Source: Rheinheimera sp. MM224
GTDB lineage: Bacteria > Pseudomonadota > Gammaproteobacteria > Enterobacterales > Alteromonadaceae
DNA: 64,000 bases
Direction of reading: 5' to 3'
Assembly (NCBI RefSeq): GCF_947090785.1
Contig: NZ_OX352320.1
Location: forward strand, 1,178,001 to 1,242,000
Translations under genes and position numbers: made by a program
The notes under the pieces: model-generated
Seen by the model: the letters and a program-made list of their open reading frames with translations, nothing else
Told to the model about the DNA's origin: nothing
Database searches by the model: none
Part shown: positions 48,566 through 57,780 of the stretch, piece after piece
Layout of the letters: every line of letters begins with the position of its first letter
Position numbering within the stretch: position 1 is the stretch's first letter

Positions 48566-48998
48566 GAGATGTACCTGTTGAGTTGAAATAACAGCGCCGA
48601 CTGAGACAAAAAGCTGATTTATAACATCAGTTTATAGCTATAAAGACGGCATGAATAACCAAAACCAGTAATAAACTGGTGGTTTGGCTACTCGTTAAAC
48701 CACTCCGAAAGGTAGTAAGGCGAGTAGTAATATGTAGTGAGCGATAACGCATTTTTCAGCATATTACAGGCAGACTTTGAAACTCTAAGAACGGTTAGAA
48801 TTAACCAGTTCCAACAGAGCTGTCAATCAAAGTTGTATTAGATGGTATCGGTCTGGTTGAAAAATGAGCTTTTTTAGCTGTATTCAGTTGTTTCAGCTTG
48901 TCCCTTACGAAAATTTTCAGGACAAGCGCCAAGTTGATCTGGCAGACTTAATCCCTCAGTTTACTGTTTTTGCGGGCAGTTTCTTTAGCAGGCATTTA
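48566..48998. other. 433-bp divergent region between transporter and arcB
   Basis: It carries promoters for both genes and the interleaved inverted repeats at 48664-48727. An in-frame ATG at 48864 would extend arcB by 45 codons, but it lacks a ribosome binding site and the extension does not fit ArcB. No other frame is supported. Confidence 0.6.
48664..48727. promoter_or_regulatory. interleaved inverted repeats (possible pseudoknot or operator cluster)
   Basis: Hairpin ACCAGT/ACTGGT (48664-48669, 48675-48680). GTGGTTT (48679-48685) pairs with AAACCAC (48697-48703), and CTACTCG (48688-48694) pairs with CGAGTAG (48721-48727), each 7 bp perfect. The order 1-2-1'-2' is that of a pseudoknot. It could be an RNA leader of either divergent gene or a set of protein-binding palindromes. 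Confidence 0.5.
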
Positions 48999-51284
48999 AT
49001 GCAACAAAACGTTCATCCTTTCGTCAGACGTCTGGCGGGTTTTTTAAAGCAATGGGGCTGGTTACAGTGTTTTTGCCTGTGTTTTATTTTATTGCAGGCC
49101 TTAACTGGAGTTATCACTGGTTTATACAGCTTGTTGCTGCACGATATGGTGCTTTGGTCCATGGTGCTGGGCGCTTTGCTGTTTTCCGCCTCTATGACAC
49201 CAGCTTTTTTACTCTGTAGCTTTTATTTAGTTCGCCATCTGGATGAAGCGCTGTTTTATTTGCAGGATTCGATACGGCAGGAAAAGCTGTTGAATCAGAA
49301 TATGCAGGAAACTATTCGTCAGCTGAACTTCGAAATTGAAGAGCGGAAAAAGGCTTTCCAGGCCAAGCGCCGCGCTGTTGATGAATTGCGTCGTGAAATT
49401 ACTGAACGCCGTAAAACCCAGCAAGAGCTGGAAGAACAAAGTTTATTAATCCGCTCTATAGTCGACAGCTCCCCTGACTTATTCTACTACCGTGATGAAA
49501 CTGGTCGTTTTGTCAGTTGCAATAAGATGTTTGAAGTCATTATGGGCAAATCGGCGAAGGAGCTGATAGGCCATTATCCGGCTGAACTCTACGATGCTGA
49601 ATCTACGCCTATTGCTATTTTGACCGATCAGGAGATTTCAGCCAGCAGAGTAGAGCTGACCTTAGATGTGGATTATCAAACACCAGATGGCCGCATGTTA
49701 TGGTTTGAAATGCGCAAAGTGCCATTTTTTGATAAACAAGGTCGCTACATTGGCTTACTTGGTTTTGGCCGGGATATTACCTCACGTAAACTTGCTGAGC
49801 AGGCACTGGAAAAAGCCTATCAGGATAAAGGTAAGTTTATCGCCACTTTAAGTCATGAACTGCGTACACCGTTAAACGGTATTGTAGGTTTAACAAGGCG
49901 TCTGTTGGAAAGTCCTTTGTCGACTGAGCAACGCAGCTGGAGCAATACTATCTTCAGCAGCGCCGAGACCTTAGGTAATATTTTTAACGATATTATCGAC
50001 TTAGATAAAATTGATCGACAGGACTTAGACATTGTTTATCAGTCGGTACAACTCTGCGATTTTGTGCACGATATCTGTAATTTTGCCCACTTAATCTGTC
50101 AGCAAAAAGGTTTGACCTTTATTGAGCCTGAAGCAGTACCAAGTCAGCTTTATGTTCGTCTGGACCCGACACGGGTGCGCCAGGTATTATGGAACTTAAT
50201 TAATAATGCGGTGAAATTCACTGCCCGTGGTTCAGTGCAACTTGGCGTTTCCATAAGCACTGATAATCCGGCAGAGCTTTGTTTTAGTGTGACTGATACA
50301 GGTATAGGTATTGTCGAGGCGGAGCAGCAACGCATTTTTGATATGTACTATAAATCCAGTGATGGCAGGCGTTTAAGCATAGTGGGGTCTGGTATAGGTT
50401 TATCTGTGTCCCGGGCTTTAGTTGAAGCTATGTCGGGCCATATCAAGCTTGAAAGTTCAGTAGGTAAGGGCAGTACTTTTATCATGTCACTGCCTGCAGA
50501 GCTCACATCAGCTCCTGCTGCATTGCCACAAGCCCAGTATCCGGCTTTAACTATCTTGTTGGTTGAAGACGTGCCGCTAAATGCTGAGATAGCGATAAAC
50601 TTATTGGAGCAACGTGGTCATCAGGTGATTTTGGCAGAAACAGGTGAAGACGCTTTAGCTTTGCTGGAAACTGAAGATGATATAGATCTGGTGCTTTTAG
50701 ATATGCAATTGCCGGATATGTCCGGCGATCAGGTCGCACGTTTTATCCGTGCTGAACCTTCTTTGGCCAGATTACCTGTGGTGGTATTAAGTGCCAACGT
50801 ACGTAAAGCCGAGCAGCAGCTAAAAGATGTGCGGGTCGATGGTGCTTTAGCAAAACCTATCAATACCAATAAGTTGGATCAGATTTTACATCAGCTGTTT
50901 GGTGCTCCTGCTCCGAAAGAAATCACCGCCGAAAAAGCTCTTGATCAGCAAATTCTTGATCAGCAAACCCTGGATGATTATCTGCAATCTTTAGGTAAAA
51001 CCACCATGTTACGCAGCGTGCAGTTGTTTGTGCAGTTACTGCCAGGTTATATCAATAAGATGGTGGAAACTGCAGTACAGCAGGACGTCATTGAATTTCA
51101 GGAAGCTGCACACAAACTAAAAGGTGCAGCTGCTTCTGTTGGCTTGTTGTGGGTGCAACATCAGGCAAAGTTAATGGAACAGGCGACTGAATTGCAAGGC
51201 GTGGAAAAGCAGCTGATCAATTTCCATATAACAATAGAGCGGCACTTGGCTACTCTGCAAGAATATATTGAAGCTTGGGCTTGA
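48999..51284 (+). CDS. arcB: aerobic respiration control hybrid sensor kinase ArcB
   Basis: The protein has 761 residues (E. coli ArcB 778), starting at an ATG with AGCAGG 6 bp upstream. The usual order is two membrane helices (about 20-85), a coiled coil, a PAS domain (about 160-275), HisKA with SHELRTPLNGIVGL (His about 285), HATPase, a receiver with Asp in LLLDMQLPD (about 567), and an HPt with EAAHKLKGAAA (His about 703). In the PAS, FVSCNKMFE keeps the Cys equivalent to E. coli Cys180, but the position of Cys241 is Trp (GRMLWFEMRK). It phosphorylates ArcA, encoded convergently just downstream, under reduced quinone conditions. Confidence 0.92.
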   Translation: MQQNVHPFVRRLAGFLKQWGWLQCFCLCFILLQALTGVITGLYSLLLHDMVLWSMVLGALLFSASMTPAFLLCSFYLVRHLDEALFYLQDSIRQEKLLNQNMQETIRQLNFEIEERKKAFQAKRRAVDELRREITERRKTQQELEEQSLLIRSIVDSSPDLFYYRDETGRFVSCNKMFEVIMGKSAKELIGHYPAELYDAESTPIAILTDQEISASRVELTLDVDYQTPDGRMLWFEMRKVPFFDKQGRYIGLLGFGRDITSRKLAEQALEKAYQDKGKFIATLSHELRTPLNGIVGLTRRLLESPLSTEQRSWSNTIFSSAETLGNIFNDIIDLDKIDRQDLDIVYQSVQLCDFVHDICNFAHLICQQKGLTFIEPEAVPSQLYVRLDPTRVRQVLWNLINNAVKFTARGSVQLGVSISTDNPAELCFSVTDTGIGIVEAEQQRIFDMYYKSSDGRRLSIVGSGIGLSVSRALVEAMSGHIKLESSVGKGSTFIMSLPAELTSAPAALPQAQYPALTILLVEDVPLNAEIAINLLEQRGHQVILAETGEDALALLETEDDIDLVLLDMQLPDMSGDQVARFIRAEPSLARLPVVVLSANVRKAEQQLKDVRVDGALAKPINTNKLDQILHQLFGAPAPKEITAEKALDQQILDQQTLDDYLQSLGKTTMLRSVQLFVQLLPGYINKMVETAVQQDVIEFQEAAHKLKGAAASVGLLWVQHQAKLMEQATELQGVEKQLINFHITIERHLATLQEYIEAWA

Positions 51285-51341
51285 GCTGTTTTCCCTGAAG
51301 CTGACTGCGCCATTTGATTTACATCTTACTTAGATAAAAGA

Positions 51342-51371
51342 AGGGCGGGTACAAGACCCGCCCTCAGATTT
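51342..51371. terminator. bidirectional terminator between arcB and arcA
   Basis: AGGGCGGGT and ACCCGCCCT form a 9-bp GC-rich stem with loop ACAAG, followed by CAGATTTTTTT on the plus side. On the minus side CTTTTATC follows. It serves both convergent genes. Confidence 0.88.
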
Positions 51372-51385
51372 TTTTGGTATCGGAA

Positions 51386-52093
51386 TTATTTTTCCAGTTT
51401 ACCAACGAAGCGGTAACCTTCACCGTGGATGGTGCTGATCAGCTCCGGGCTATCTACGTCAGATTCAAAATGCTTACGGATACGGCGAATGGTTACATCC
51501 ACAGTTCTGTCATTTGCTCTGAGTTCACGGCCTGTCATATGGCGGATCAGTTGTTCGCGGGTGAAAATTTTACCCGGGCTGTCCAGCATTAAACGTAAGG
51601 CACGGTATTCACCTTTAGGTAAACGGCGTGACACGCCCTCTGGAGAGGTCAGGTTACGGCTGTTCTCATCCAATACCCAACCATTAAATTTCACTACACT
51701 TTTATGCTCTTCCACTACAGGTTGAGACACAGTGCGGTTTAACAGGTTGCGGGCACGAATAGTCAGTTCACGTGGGTTAAAAGGTTTAGTCAGGTAATCG
51801 TCAGCGCCAATTTCCAGACCTAAAATGCGATCGACTTCACTGTCACGTCCGGTCAGAAAAATCAGACCCACGTTTTCTTTCTGGCGTAATTCACGGGCCA
51901 GGATCAGACCGTTTTTACCAGGCAGATTGATATCCATAACAATCAGATTGACTTTGTGTTCAGCCAGTTTCTGGTTCATTTCTTCGCCATTCACTGCTTC
52001 AACCACATCATAGCCTTCGCCTTCAAACAGGCTGACCAGATTCAGTCGTGTTACTTCTTCATCTTCAACAATCAGAATAACAGGGGTCTGCAT
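51386..52093 (-). CDS. arcA: two-component response regulator ArcA
   Basis: The protein has 235 residues (E. coli ArcA 238), starting [16 protein letters not shown]. The receiver phospho-acceptor Asp is in [20 protein letters not shown] (about 54), the Lys in [11 protein letters not shown], and the C-terminal winged helix includes [20 protein letters not shown]. ArcA represses respiratory and TCA genes under low oxygen; in this window aceB, aceA and the IDH gene are reasonable targets. The upstream gap holds two TTGTTAACAA palindromes. Convergent with arcB, sharing a terminator. Confidence 0.97.
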   Translation of the reverse strand: MQTPVILIVEDEEVTRLNLVSLFEGEGYDVVEAVNGEEMNQKLAEHKVNLIVMDINLPGKNGLILARELRQKENVGLIFLTGRDSEVDRILGLEIGADDYLTKPFNPRELTIRARNLLNRTVSQPVVEEHKSVVKFNGWVLDENSRNLTSPEGVSRRLPKGEYRALRLMLDSPGKIFTREQLIRHMTGRELRANDRTVDVTIRRIRKHFESDVDSPELISTIHGEGYRFVGKLEK

Positions 52094-52197
52094 TATGCTT
52101 AAACCTTATGTGAACGTAATTAAGTATTTGATTTGTATATTTTTAGAAAGAGAGTGACCCATGGTCAATGTCTGCACAATTATATAGACCACAGATT

Positions 52198-52223
52198 TTG
52201 TTAACAAGTGGATTTGTTAACAA
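52198..52223. promoter_or_regulatory. paired TTGTTAACAA palindromes upstream of arcA
   Basis: TTGTTAACAA occurs at 52198-52207 and 52214-52223, a 16-bp period, about 105-130 bp before the arcA start. TGTTAA is the core of ArcA recognition elements, but the known ArcA spacing between direct repeats is 11 bp, so autoregulation is only one possibility. Confidence 0.4.
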
Positions 52224-52279
52224 TTAGTGTTACCTAATGTAAGTTGTTGAAAAACATCCTGTTGTTCAGATTTTTTATC

Positions 52280-53893
52280 TTATTTAGGAATTACAGGGAA
52301 GTCGATTTGAATGTCTATGCCATGATCCAAAGAACTTTCCAGCTGAATTTTGCCGTTTAAAGCTTGTGTCACTAAGTTATAGACTAAGTGCATACCCAGG
52401 CCGCTGCCACCTTCGCCTCTTTTTGTAGTGACAAAGGGATCAAAGATGCGCTTCTTAATATTCTCAGGTACGCCGGCGCCGTTGTCCTGGTAATGCAAGT
52501 AACAACGACTGTTGGCCAGAGTTACGCTTATCGTCATGGTGCCTTGTTCCATATGTTCAAAGGCATGAATAAGGCTGTTCATAATAAGGTTTATCAAAAT
52601 CTGACTGATTGGGCCTGGTTTACTTTCCAGTTCCAGATGTTCATCGCAGTGCAGCACGACCTGATGTTGAGTTTTCTTCAGGTTTGGACGCAGTGATAAC
52701 AGTACTTCGTTTAACAGCTGATGCATATTGAAGTATCTTCTGTTGTCGTTGGACTGATCGACAGCCACTTGCTTAAAGCTACGGATAAGGTTGGCGGCGC
52801 GTTCAAGATTACGGTAAATAATGCCCAGATTTTCTGCGCTGTCGCTAAGGAATTTTGCCAGTTGATTCGAAGTTAACTTCTTATCATCAAAAGCTTTTTG
52901 TATTTCTGCCAGCTTATCCTGCATCAAAGTTGAAGCTGTAACACCAAGGCCTATAGGTGTATTTACTTCATGAGCTACACCGGCCACCATCTGGCCTAAA
53001 CTGGCCATTTTTTCAGTTTCAACAATCTGATTCTGGTACTGGTGTAAGGTAGATAAGGTGTTCAGTAAATCCTGATTTGAGGTTTTCAGAGCCAGTGTTC
53101 TGTCATTGATTTTTTGCTCCAAATCCTGGTTTAGCTGGCGTATTTCACTTTCAGCACTACGCAGTTTAGTGATCTGCTGCTCAGTTCTGTCGAGCATAGT
53201 GTTCACTGCGCGGCCCAGATTATGGAATTCCGTGATTTCCATAGCTGGCACACGAATTTGGTAGTCTTTTTCTTTTGATACTTTTTGCACCAGAGTCAGC
53301 AGGCTATACAAGGGCTGGGTAAAACGTCGCTGTAATCTGTTGGCGATAATAAAAGCACCAATTAAAGAGCAGAGTGCAATTAAAATATCGAACAATACCC
53401 GGTTTTGTACATAACGGCTTAATTCTTCCAGACTGGCTCGAATATAGACATAACCTAATAATTTACCGTCAGATTCTATTTTTTTTGTCAGCTCCATCAC
53501 CCCATCGCCTATGGTGGCGTTTTGGTACTGTTCTACTTTATTAAACTGAGTAGGATAGGGGCCAACATCTCTTCTGTTGTAACTGGCGAAAAAGCTCAGC
53601 TCACCTTTCTCTTGTAGTTTATAAATATGAATGTTGTGCAGGCGTGATTCTGCAGCAAAAGATGCCAGGCGTCTGTCTTCTATTTCTGAATCATCAATTT
53701 CGATGGAACCTACAGCGTTAAAAGCAATAATGGCGGCATAAGAGTGCAGTTGTTCTGACAGGTTTTTCTTTTCAGCTTTAATATCCTGCAAGGTGGCAAT
53801 GGTTAAAGAAATACAAAGTGTGATGCTACAAATCAGCATGACAACCCATATCAGTGCACCTTTGATTGAACTCGCTTTTAAAGCTGGACCCAT
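52280..53893 (-). CDS. orphan sensor histidine kinase
   Basis: The protein has about 537 residues. Membrane helix 1 (about 12-35), a periplasmic sensor of about 120 residues (possibly CHASE8-like), helix 2 (about 165-185), HAMP, a coiled coil, HisKA with GVAHEVNTPIG (His about 310), and HATPase with NLIMNSLIHAF and GGSGLGMHL follow in order. The start MGPALK at 53893 has GGAAG 5 bp upstream; an ATG at 53908 is also possible. It lies 186 bp upstream of arcA on the same strand but has its own likely partner elsewhere. The signal is unknown. Confidence 0.88.
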   Translation of the reverse strand: MGPALKASSIKGALIWVVMLICSITLCISLTIATLQDIKAEKKNLSEQLHSYAAIIAFNAVGSIEIDDSEIEDRRLASFAAESRLHNIHIYKLQEKGELSFFASYNRRDVGPYPTQFNKVEQYQNATIGDGVMELTKKIESDGKLLGYVYIRASLEELSRYVQNRVLFDILIALCSLIGAFIIANRLQRRFTQPLYSLLTLVQKVSKEKDYQIRVPAMEITEFHNLGRAVNTMLDRTEQQITKLRSAESEIRQLNQDLEQKINDRTLALKTSNQDLLNTLSTLHQYQNQIVETEKMASLGQMVAGVAHEVNTPIGLGVTASTLMQDKLAEIQKAFDDKKLTSNQLAKFLSDSAENLGIIYRNLERAANLIRSFKQVAVDQSNDNRRYFNMHQLLNEVLLSLRPNLKKTQHQVVLHCDEHLELESKPGPISQILINLIMNSLIHAFEHMEQGTMTISVTLANSRCYLHYQDNGAGVPENIKKRIFDPFVTTKRGEGGSGLGMHLVYNLVTQALNGKIQLESSLDHGIDIQIDFPVIPK

Positions 53894-54035
53894 TAATCCT
53901 TCCGTCATCAGTCAATCTGTTATCGAAGCTATAATATTGAAGTTACACGCATTTGCAAACTTTCACCAGTTAGCACACTGACAAAAAAATAAAACGGGTT
54001 TATAGTGGATGCACTTGTGGCGACGAGGACAAACC

Positions 54036-54431
54036 ATGGACTTATGGGATAACTACAAAACGAGTGTTTTTTTGTGCCATCAACCTCTTGGCGATCAAAT
54101 TAACTTTGCAATTATTAGCGCGCAAAACCCCTGTGGCCATGTTCAAACCCCCTCCAGAAACTTACTACTAGATAATCACTTTGCTAACACCCTCGACAGC
54201 ATGAATGTGCCTTACCGTAAAATTGTTGGTTGTTCCCCTGATTTGAGTTTTCAGGAAAAAAGCTGGGCTGTGCTTTGCGATAAAACCAAAGCTATTAAGC
54301 TGGCCATTATGTTTGAGCAACATGCGATTTATTGGGTAGAGCAGGGCAAGTTGTTTCTTGTACCAGCGCTGTTGCAGCAAGATGAAGAGTATTTGGGTGA
54401 GTTTAACCCGCGCCAGATTGTATTGGGCTAG
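54036..54431 (+). CDS. DUF3293 protein
   Basis: The protein has 131 residues from MDLWDNYKTSV, preceded by GAGGA at 6 bp. Matches the DUF3293 pattern: FAIISAQNPCG (about 28-38), RKIVGCSPD and SWAVLCDKTKAIKLAIMFEQ (about 77-96), ending FNPRQIVLG. It is soluble and small, with no known function. It stands alone between two minus-strand units and has no signal peptide. Confidence 0.8.
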   Translation: MDLWDNYKTSVFLCHQPLGDQINFAIISAQNPCGHVQTPSRNLLLDNHFANTLDSMNVPYRKIVGCSPDLSFQEKSWAVLCDKTKAIKLAIMFEQHAIYWVEQGKLFLVPALLQQDEEYLGEFNPRQIVLG

Positions 54432-54447
54432 TTGAATAAAAGCAGAG

Positions 54448-54741
54448 CTAGTCTTTCAGCACTTGCAGTATGGGTTCTATTTTCTGACCTAAAGCATATT
54501 CCAGCTTCAGGCGTTTCAGCTTTTGTTTGTGGGCTTCATCTTCGTCTGAGGGCACTGTTAAAAACTCTTTGAAATCAGCAACGCAGATACACAACATGGC
54601 AGGTTTTGCCATGTTCTCCAGCTGACCAAGTCTGTAAATCTGATGAGGACAGGCCTGGGTTCTTTCCGGCGACTGAATACAGTCAGCCACAGTTGAAGCA
54701 CTGAAGGTTAATCCAGCCAGCACAACCAAAACCAGTCTCAT
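54448..54741 (-). CDS. small exported protein with Cys, unrecognised family
   Basis: The protein has 97 residues. The signal peptide (about 1-18, ending STVA) is followed by D-C-I-Q and other Cys in TQACPH and MLCICVAD, four in the mature part, so disulfides are likely. The rest is a charged helix. AAAGGAT lies 6 bp before the ATG, 12 bp after the rsmC stop, so it is probably cotranscribed with trmB-rsmC. I do not recognise the family. Confidence 0.65.
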   Translation of the reverse strand: MRLVLVVLAGLTFSASTVADCIQSPERTQACPHQIYRLGQLENMAKPAMLCICVADFKEFLTVPSDEDEAHKQKLKRLKLEYALGQKIEPILQVLKD

Positions 54742-54753
54742 CAGCAGATCCTT

Positions 54754-55782
54754 TTATTTGCGGTCTTTTTTACAATAATAAACCACAAAACCGTCACGAC
54801 GACCAAGCTCTTTTACCTGACCAAAAATTTCAGTCAATTGAGCCACATAAGGTAAATGCACATTAGCCACTAAAGTTAAAGTACCACCTGGTTTTAACTC
54901 ATTAAAAGCATCGCGGAAAAACTGCTCACTGATATGGTAGTCCGTTTTTAAACCTGTGTGGAAAGGCGGATTGCTGACAATATGGTCATAAGCCGCGCTA
55001 CGGGACGGAATGCCATCTGCAGCTATGGTTTCACCAGGCAGTTTATTCGCCTTTAAAGTGGCAGCTGTAGAGCTGACAGCTAAAGTGCTGATGTCAGAGG
55101 CTGTTAATTTGATTTCCGGATGTCTTTTTACTAAAAAGGCACCGATAAAACCTGCACCACAAGCAAAATCCAACACTTTACCTTGCTGAATATGGCCTAA
55201 ATGCTCCAACAGTAAGTTCGTGCCTAAATCCAATTTGCCATGATTAAACACGCCAGGCAAAGAGCAAAGCTTTAAGCTAATACCGGATTTTTCGATACTA
55301 AACTGATGAAACTCTGCGGTTTTTAACTCGCTTTGTAACAGACCATCCAGTTCAAACCATAAGCAATGTTTGGCATTGTCATGTTTAAAGGCTTTTAACC
55401 CCAGCTTTTCAGCCTGATTACCTAAGCTTTTAATGCCACCTTTGTTATCGCCAACCAGATAAACTTCGGTTTTGTCGTTCAGTACTGTTTTGATCTGGGC
55501 TAAAGAGCTTTGCAGCTGATCTTTGCTTTTAGGGTAAAACAGCACCACTCGGTCTACTGTTAAATCCGCTGGCAAAGCATCACCCAAATAACATGGGCTT
55601 TTGCTTTGCTGCTGCCAGTTATTAGCAACAGCTATGTTTGAGGTTAAACAAAACAGCTCCAGCTCTGGCGCTTTTTGTTTTAATTCAGCCGCCAGACGGT
55701 CGGCCATAGGTTCTACCAGCAGCACTTTGCCTGATAAAAAATCAATATTACGCAGCAGCAGCTGACTGGTATTGTCCAACAT
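54754..55782 (-). CDS. rsmC: 16S rRNA (guanine1207-N2)-methyltransferase RsmC
   Basis: The protein has 342 residues (E. coli RsmC 343) from the ATG at 55782, one base after the trmB stop. The N-terminal half is a degenerate methyltransferase fold. The C-terminal half has the SAM site VLDFACGAGFIGAFLVK (about 198-214) and the N2-guanine motif VSNPPFHTG (about 264-272). It methylates G1207 of 16S rRNA in the assembled 30S subunit. The near-overlap with trmB suggests translational coupling. Confidence 0.94.
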   Translation of the reverse strand: MLDNTSQLLLRNIDFLSGKVLLVEPMADRLAAELKQKAPELELFCLTSNIAVANNWQQQSKSPCYLGDALPADLTVDRVVLFYPKSKDQLQSSLAQIKTVLNDKTEVYLVGDNKGGIKSLGNQAEKLGLKAFKHDNAKHCLWFELDGLLQSELKTAEFHQFSIEKSGISLKLCSLPGVFNHGKLDLGTNLLLEHLGHIQQGKVLDFACGAGFIGAFLVKRHPEIKLTASDISTLAVSSTAATLKANKLPGETIAADGIPSRSAAYDHIVSNPPFHTGLKTDYHISEQFFRDAFNELKPGGTLTLVANVHLPYVAQLTEIFGQVKELGRRDGFVVYYCKKDRK

Positions 55783-55783
55783 A

Positions 55784-56518
55784 TTAATCAACCTTCTTAA
55801 ACATCAGATCCCAAACGCCATGGCCTAAATTAACACCACGGTTTTCGAATTTAGTCAGAGGTCTATGCTCAGGGCGTGGCACATAGTCATTGGTTTCTGA
55901 CAGGTTGCTGTAACCTTCGGCAACTTTCATCACTTCCAGCATATGTTCAGCGTAGTTTTCCCAGTCAGTTGCCATATGAAATACACCACCGATTTTTAAC
56001 TTGCGGCGTAATAACTGGGCAAACTCAGCCTGAACAATACGTCTTTTATGGTGACGTTTTTTATGCCATGGATCAGGGAAAAACAGTTGCACTGTGCTTA
56101 GGCTGTTGTCGGCAATAGAGTCGTTTAAAATTTCGATGGCATCGTGTTCAAACACACGCAGGTTTTTTACGCCTTCAGTTTCGGCTTCACCTAAACAAGC
56201 ACCTACACCTGGTTTATGTACTTCGATACCAATAAAGTCTTTATCCGGTGCAGCTTTAGCCATTTGCACCAAAGATTTGCCCATGCCAAAACCAATTTCC
56301 AGCACTAAGTCGGCTTCACGGCCAAAGACTGCTTTCATATCGTAAGGCGTGGCCTGATGCTCAAGACCCATAGTGGGCCAGAATAAATCTAAACTGCGCT
56401 GCTGGCCTTTGGTCAGACGACCTTCCCTTAAAACAAAGCTACGGATACGGCGCAGGTATTTGTTTTCCTGAAGCTCATCGTCCTGTGGCTCTGTGTTTGG
56501 TTGTTCCGGGTGGGTCAT
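55784..56518 (-). CDS. trmB: tRNA (guanine46-N7)-methyltransferase TrmB
   Basis: The protein has 244 residues starting [12 protein letters not shown] lies 6 bp before the ATG at 56518, so the ATG 13 codons upstream is rejected. The SAM-binding motif is [17 protein letters not shown] (about 71-87). [16 protein letters not shown] (about 149-164) is the TrmB signature with the catalytic Asp. It makes m7G46 in the tRNA variable loop. It is followed at once by rsmC, so two RNA methyltransferases share a transcript. Diverges from mutY. Confidence 0.96.
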   Translation of the reverse strand: MTHPEQPNTEPQDDELQENKYLRRIRSFVLREGRLTKGQQRSLDLFWPTMGLEHQATPYDMKAVFGREADLVLEIGFGMGKSLVQMAKAAPDKDFIGIEVHKPGVGACLGEAETEGVKNLRVFEHDAIEILNDSIADNSLSTVQLFFPDPWHKKRHHKRRIVQAEFAQLLRRKLKIGGVFHMATDWENYAEHMLEVMKVAEGYSNLSETNDYVPRPEHRPLTKFENRGVNLGHGVWDLMFKKVD

Positions 56519-56683
56519 CTTGGTCTCCAAAAAATGTGATGCAGCCTGCTGCTGCATTAAGTGCTATCGAATGCGGCGCGTATTATCCTTGTTCTGCTGC
56601 TAATGCTCAACCGCTAATCTTGATTCAACAAAAACAGCAAAAATGCTAGGCTATACATCGTTTTGAATTATTGAACCTGAGTA

Positions 56684-57718
56684 GTGATAGCAGTGCTGAC
56701 TTCTGAGTATTTAACTTGCCCTGATCTTTTTGCCGATACTGTGGTCGACTGGCAAAAAACCGATGGCCGTAATGCCTTGCCATGGCAACAAGACCCAAGC
56801 CCATACAGAGTGATGGTCAGCGAACTGATGTTGCAGCAAACTCAGGTTACTACAGTGATCCCTTATTTTCAGCGCTGGATGCAAAAGCTGCCTGATATTC
56901 ATGCCTTAGCAGCCGCAGATACCGACACTGTAATGGCGTTATGGCAGGGCTTAGGCTATTACGCCAGAGCCCGTAATCTACATAAAGCCGCTAAATACAT
57001 AGTGTTTGATTTAGGTGAGTTTCCTTTTGAATTAAATAACTTATTAACCATTCCTGGTATTGGTCTTTATACAGCAGGTGCTATCCGCTCTTTTGCTTAT
57101 GATGCTTATGGCCCCATAGTGGATGGTAATGTAAGGCGTTTATTCTGCCGTTTATTTGGTATCGAAGGTGTGCCAACCACTTCTGCAGTGGATAAAAAGT
57201 TGTGGGCTTTGGCCGATTTATTAACACCAAAACAAAACAACAGACGTTTTGCGCAAGCCTTGTTGGACTTAGGCGCTACAGTTTGCAAACCCAAGCAGGC
57301 GGATTGTTTAAGTTGCCCGCTTCAAACTCAGTGTGTGGCTTTTAATACAGGCCGTGTGGCCGAGTTACCAACTGCTAAACCTAAAAAAACCACCCCAACC
57401 AAAGCAGGACATTTTTTGTGGATAGAGCAAGGCGATAAGCTGTTGCTGCAAAAAAGACCAGACTCCGGTATCTGGGCTGATTTATGGTCTTTACCCCAGG
57501 TAGACGAAACGGCTGAAGTTTTGTCGCAAGCCAAACTACAGGGCCAATTTCAACATGTGTTTTCGCATTACAAGTTAGATGCTTCGGTCTGGCATCCGGT
57601 GTCAGGTGTATCCGAGCCTGCAGGCAGCAGTTGGTATAACAAAGAGCAAGTGATGGAGATTGGTTTACCTGCCCCTATTCGTAGCTGGATTGAAAAGAAC
57701 TGGCTGAATAAAAGCTAA
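56684..57718 (+). CDS. mutY: A/G-specific adenine DNA glycosylase MutY
   Basis: The protein has 344 residues, starting at a GTG (56684; a second GTG at 56693 is possible). Catalytic Glu is in SELMLQQTQV (about 47), the helix-hairpin-helix TIPGIGLYTAGA (about 125-136), and the catalytic Asp in PIVDGNVRR (about 146). The iron-sulfur ligands are in CKPKQADCLSCPLQTQC (C-x6-C-x2-C-x5-C). A C-terminal NUDIX-like domain recognises 8-oxoguanine (LLQKRPDSGIWADLWSLP). It removes adenine paired with 8-oxoguanine. Followed by yggX 62 bp on, the common pairing. Confidence 0.96.
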   Translation: MIAVLTSEYLTCPDLFADTVVDWQKTDGRNALPWQQDPSPYRVMVSELMLQQTQVTTVIPYFQRWMQKLPDIHALAAADTDTVMALWQGLGYYARARNLHKAAKYIVFDLGEFPFELNNLLTIPGIGLYTAGAIRSFAYDAYGPIVDGNVRRLFCRLFGIEGVPTTSAVDKKLWALADLLTPKQNNRRFAQALLDLGATVCKPKQADCLSCPLQTQCVAFNTGRVAELPTAKPKKTTPTKAGHFLWIEQGDKLLLQKRPDSGIWADLWSLPQVDETAEVLSQAKLQGQFQHVFSHYKLDASVWHPVSGVSEPAGSSWYNKEQVMEIGLPAPIRSWIEKNWLNKS

Positions 57719-57780
57719 CTGCTTGCGATGAAGTCGTTTACAATATCGGCCTTTTTAAAAGCTAAGCATTGAGGTGAATA

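Noticed and set aside
48864-48998. Extended arcB N-terminus from the ATG at 48864
   Set aside because: No ribosome binding site, and the 45 extra residues do not fit ArcB; the ATG at 48999 has AGCAGG 6 bp upstream and gives the expected length.
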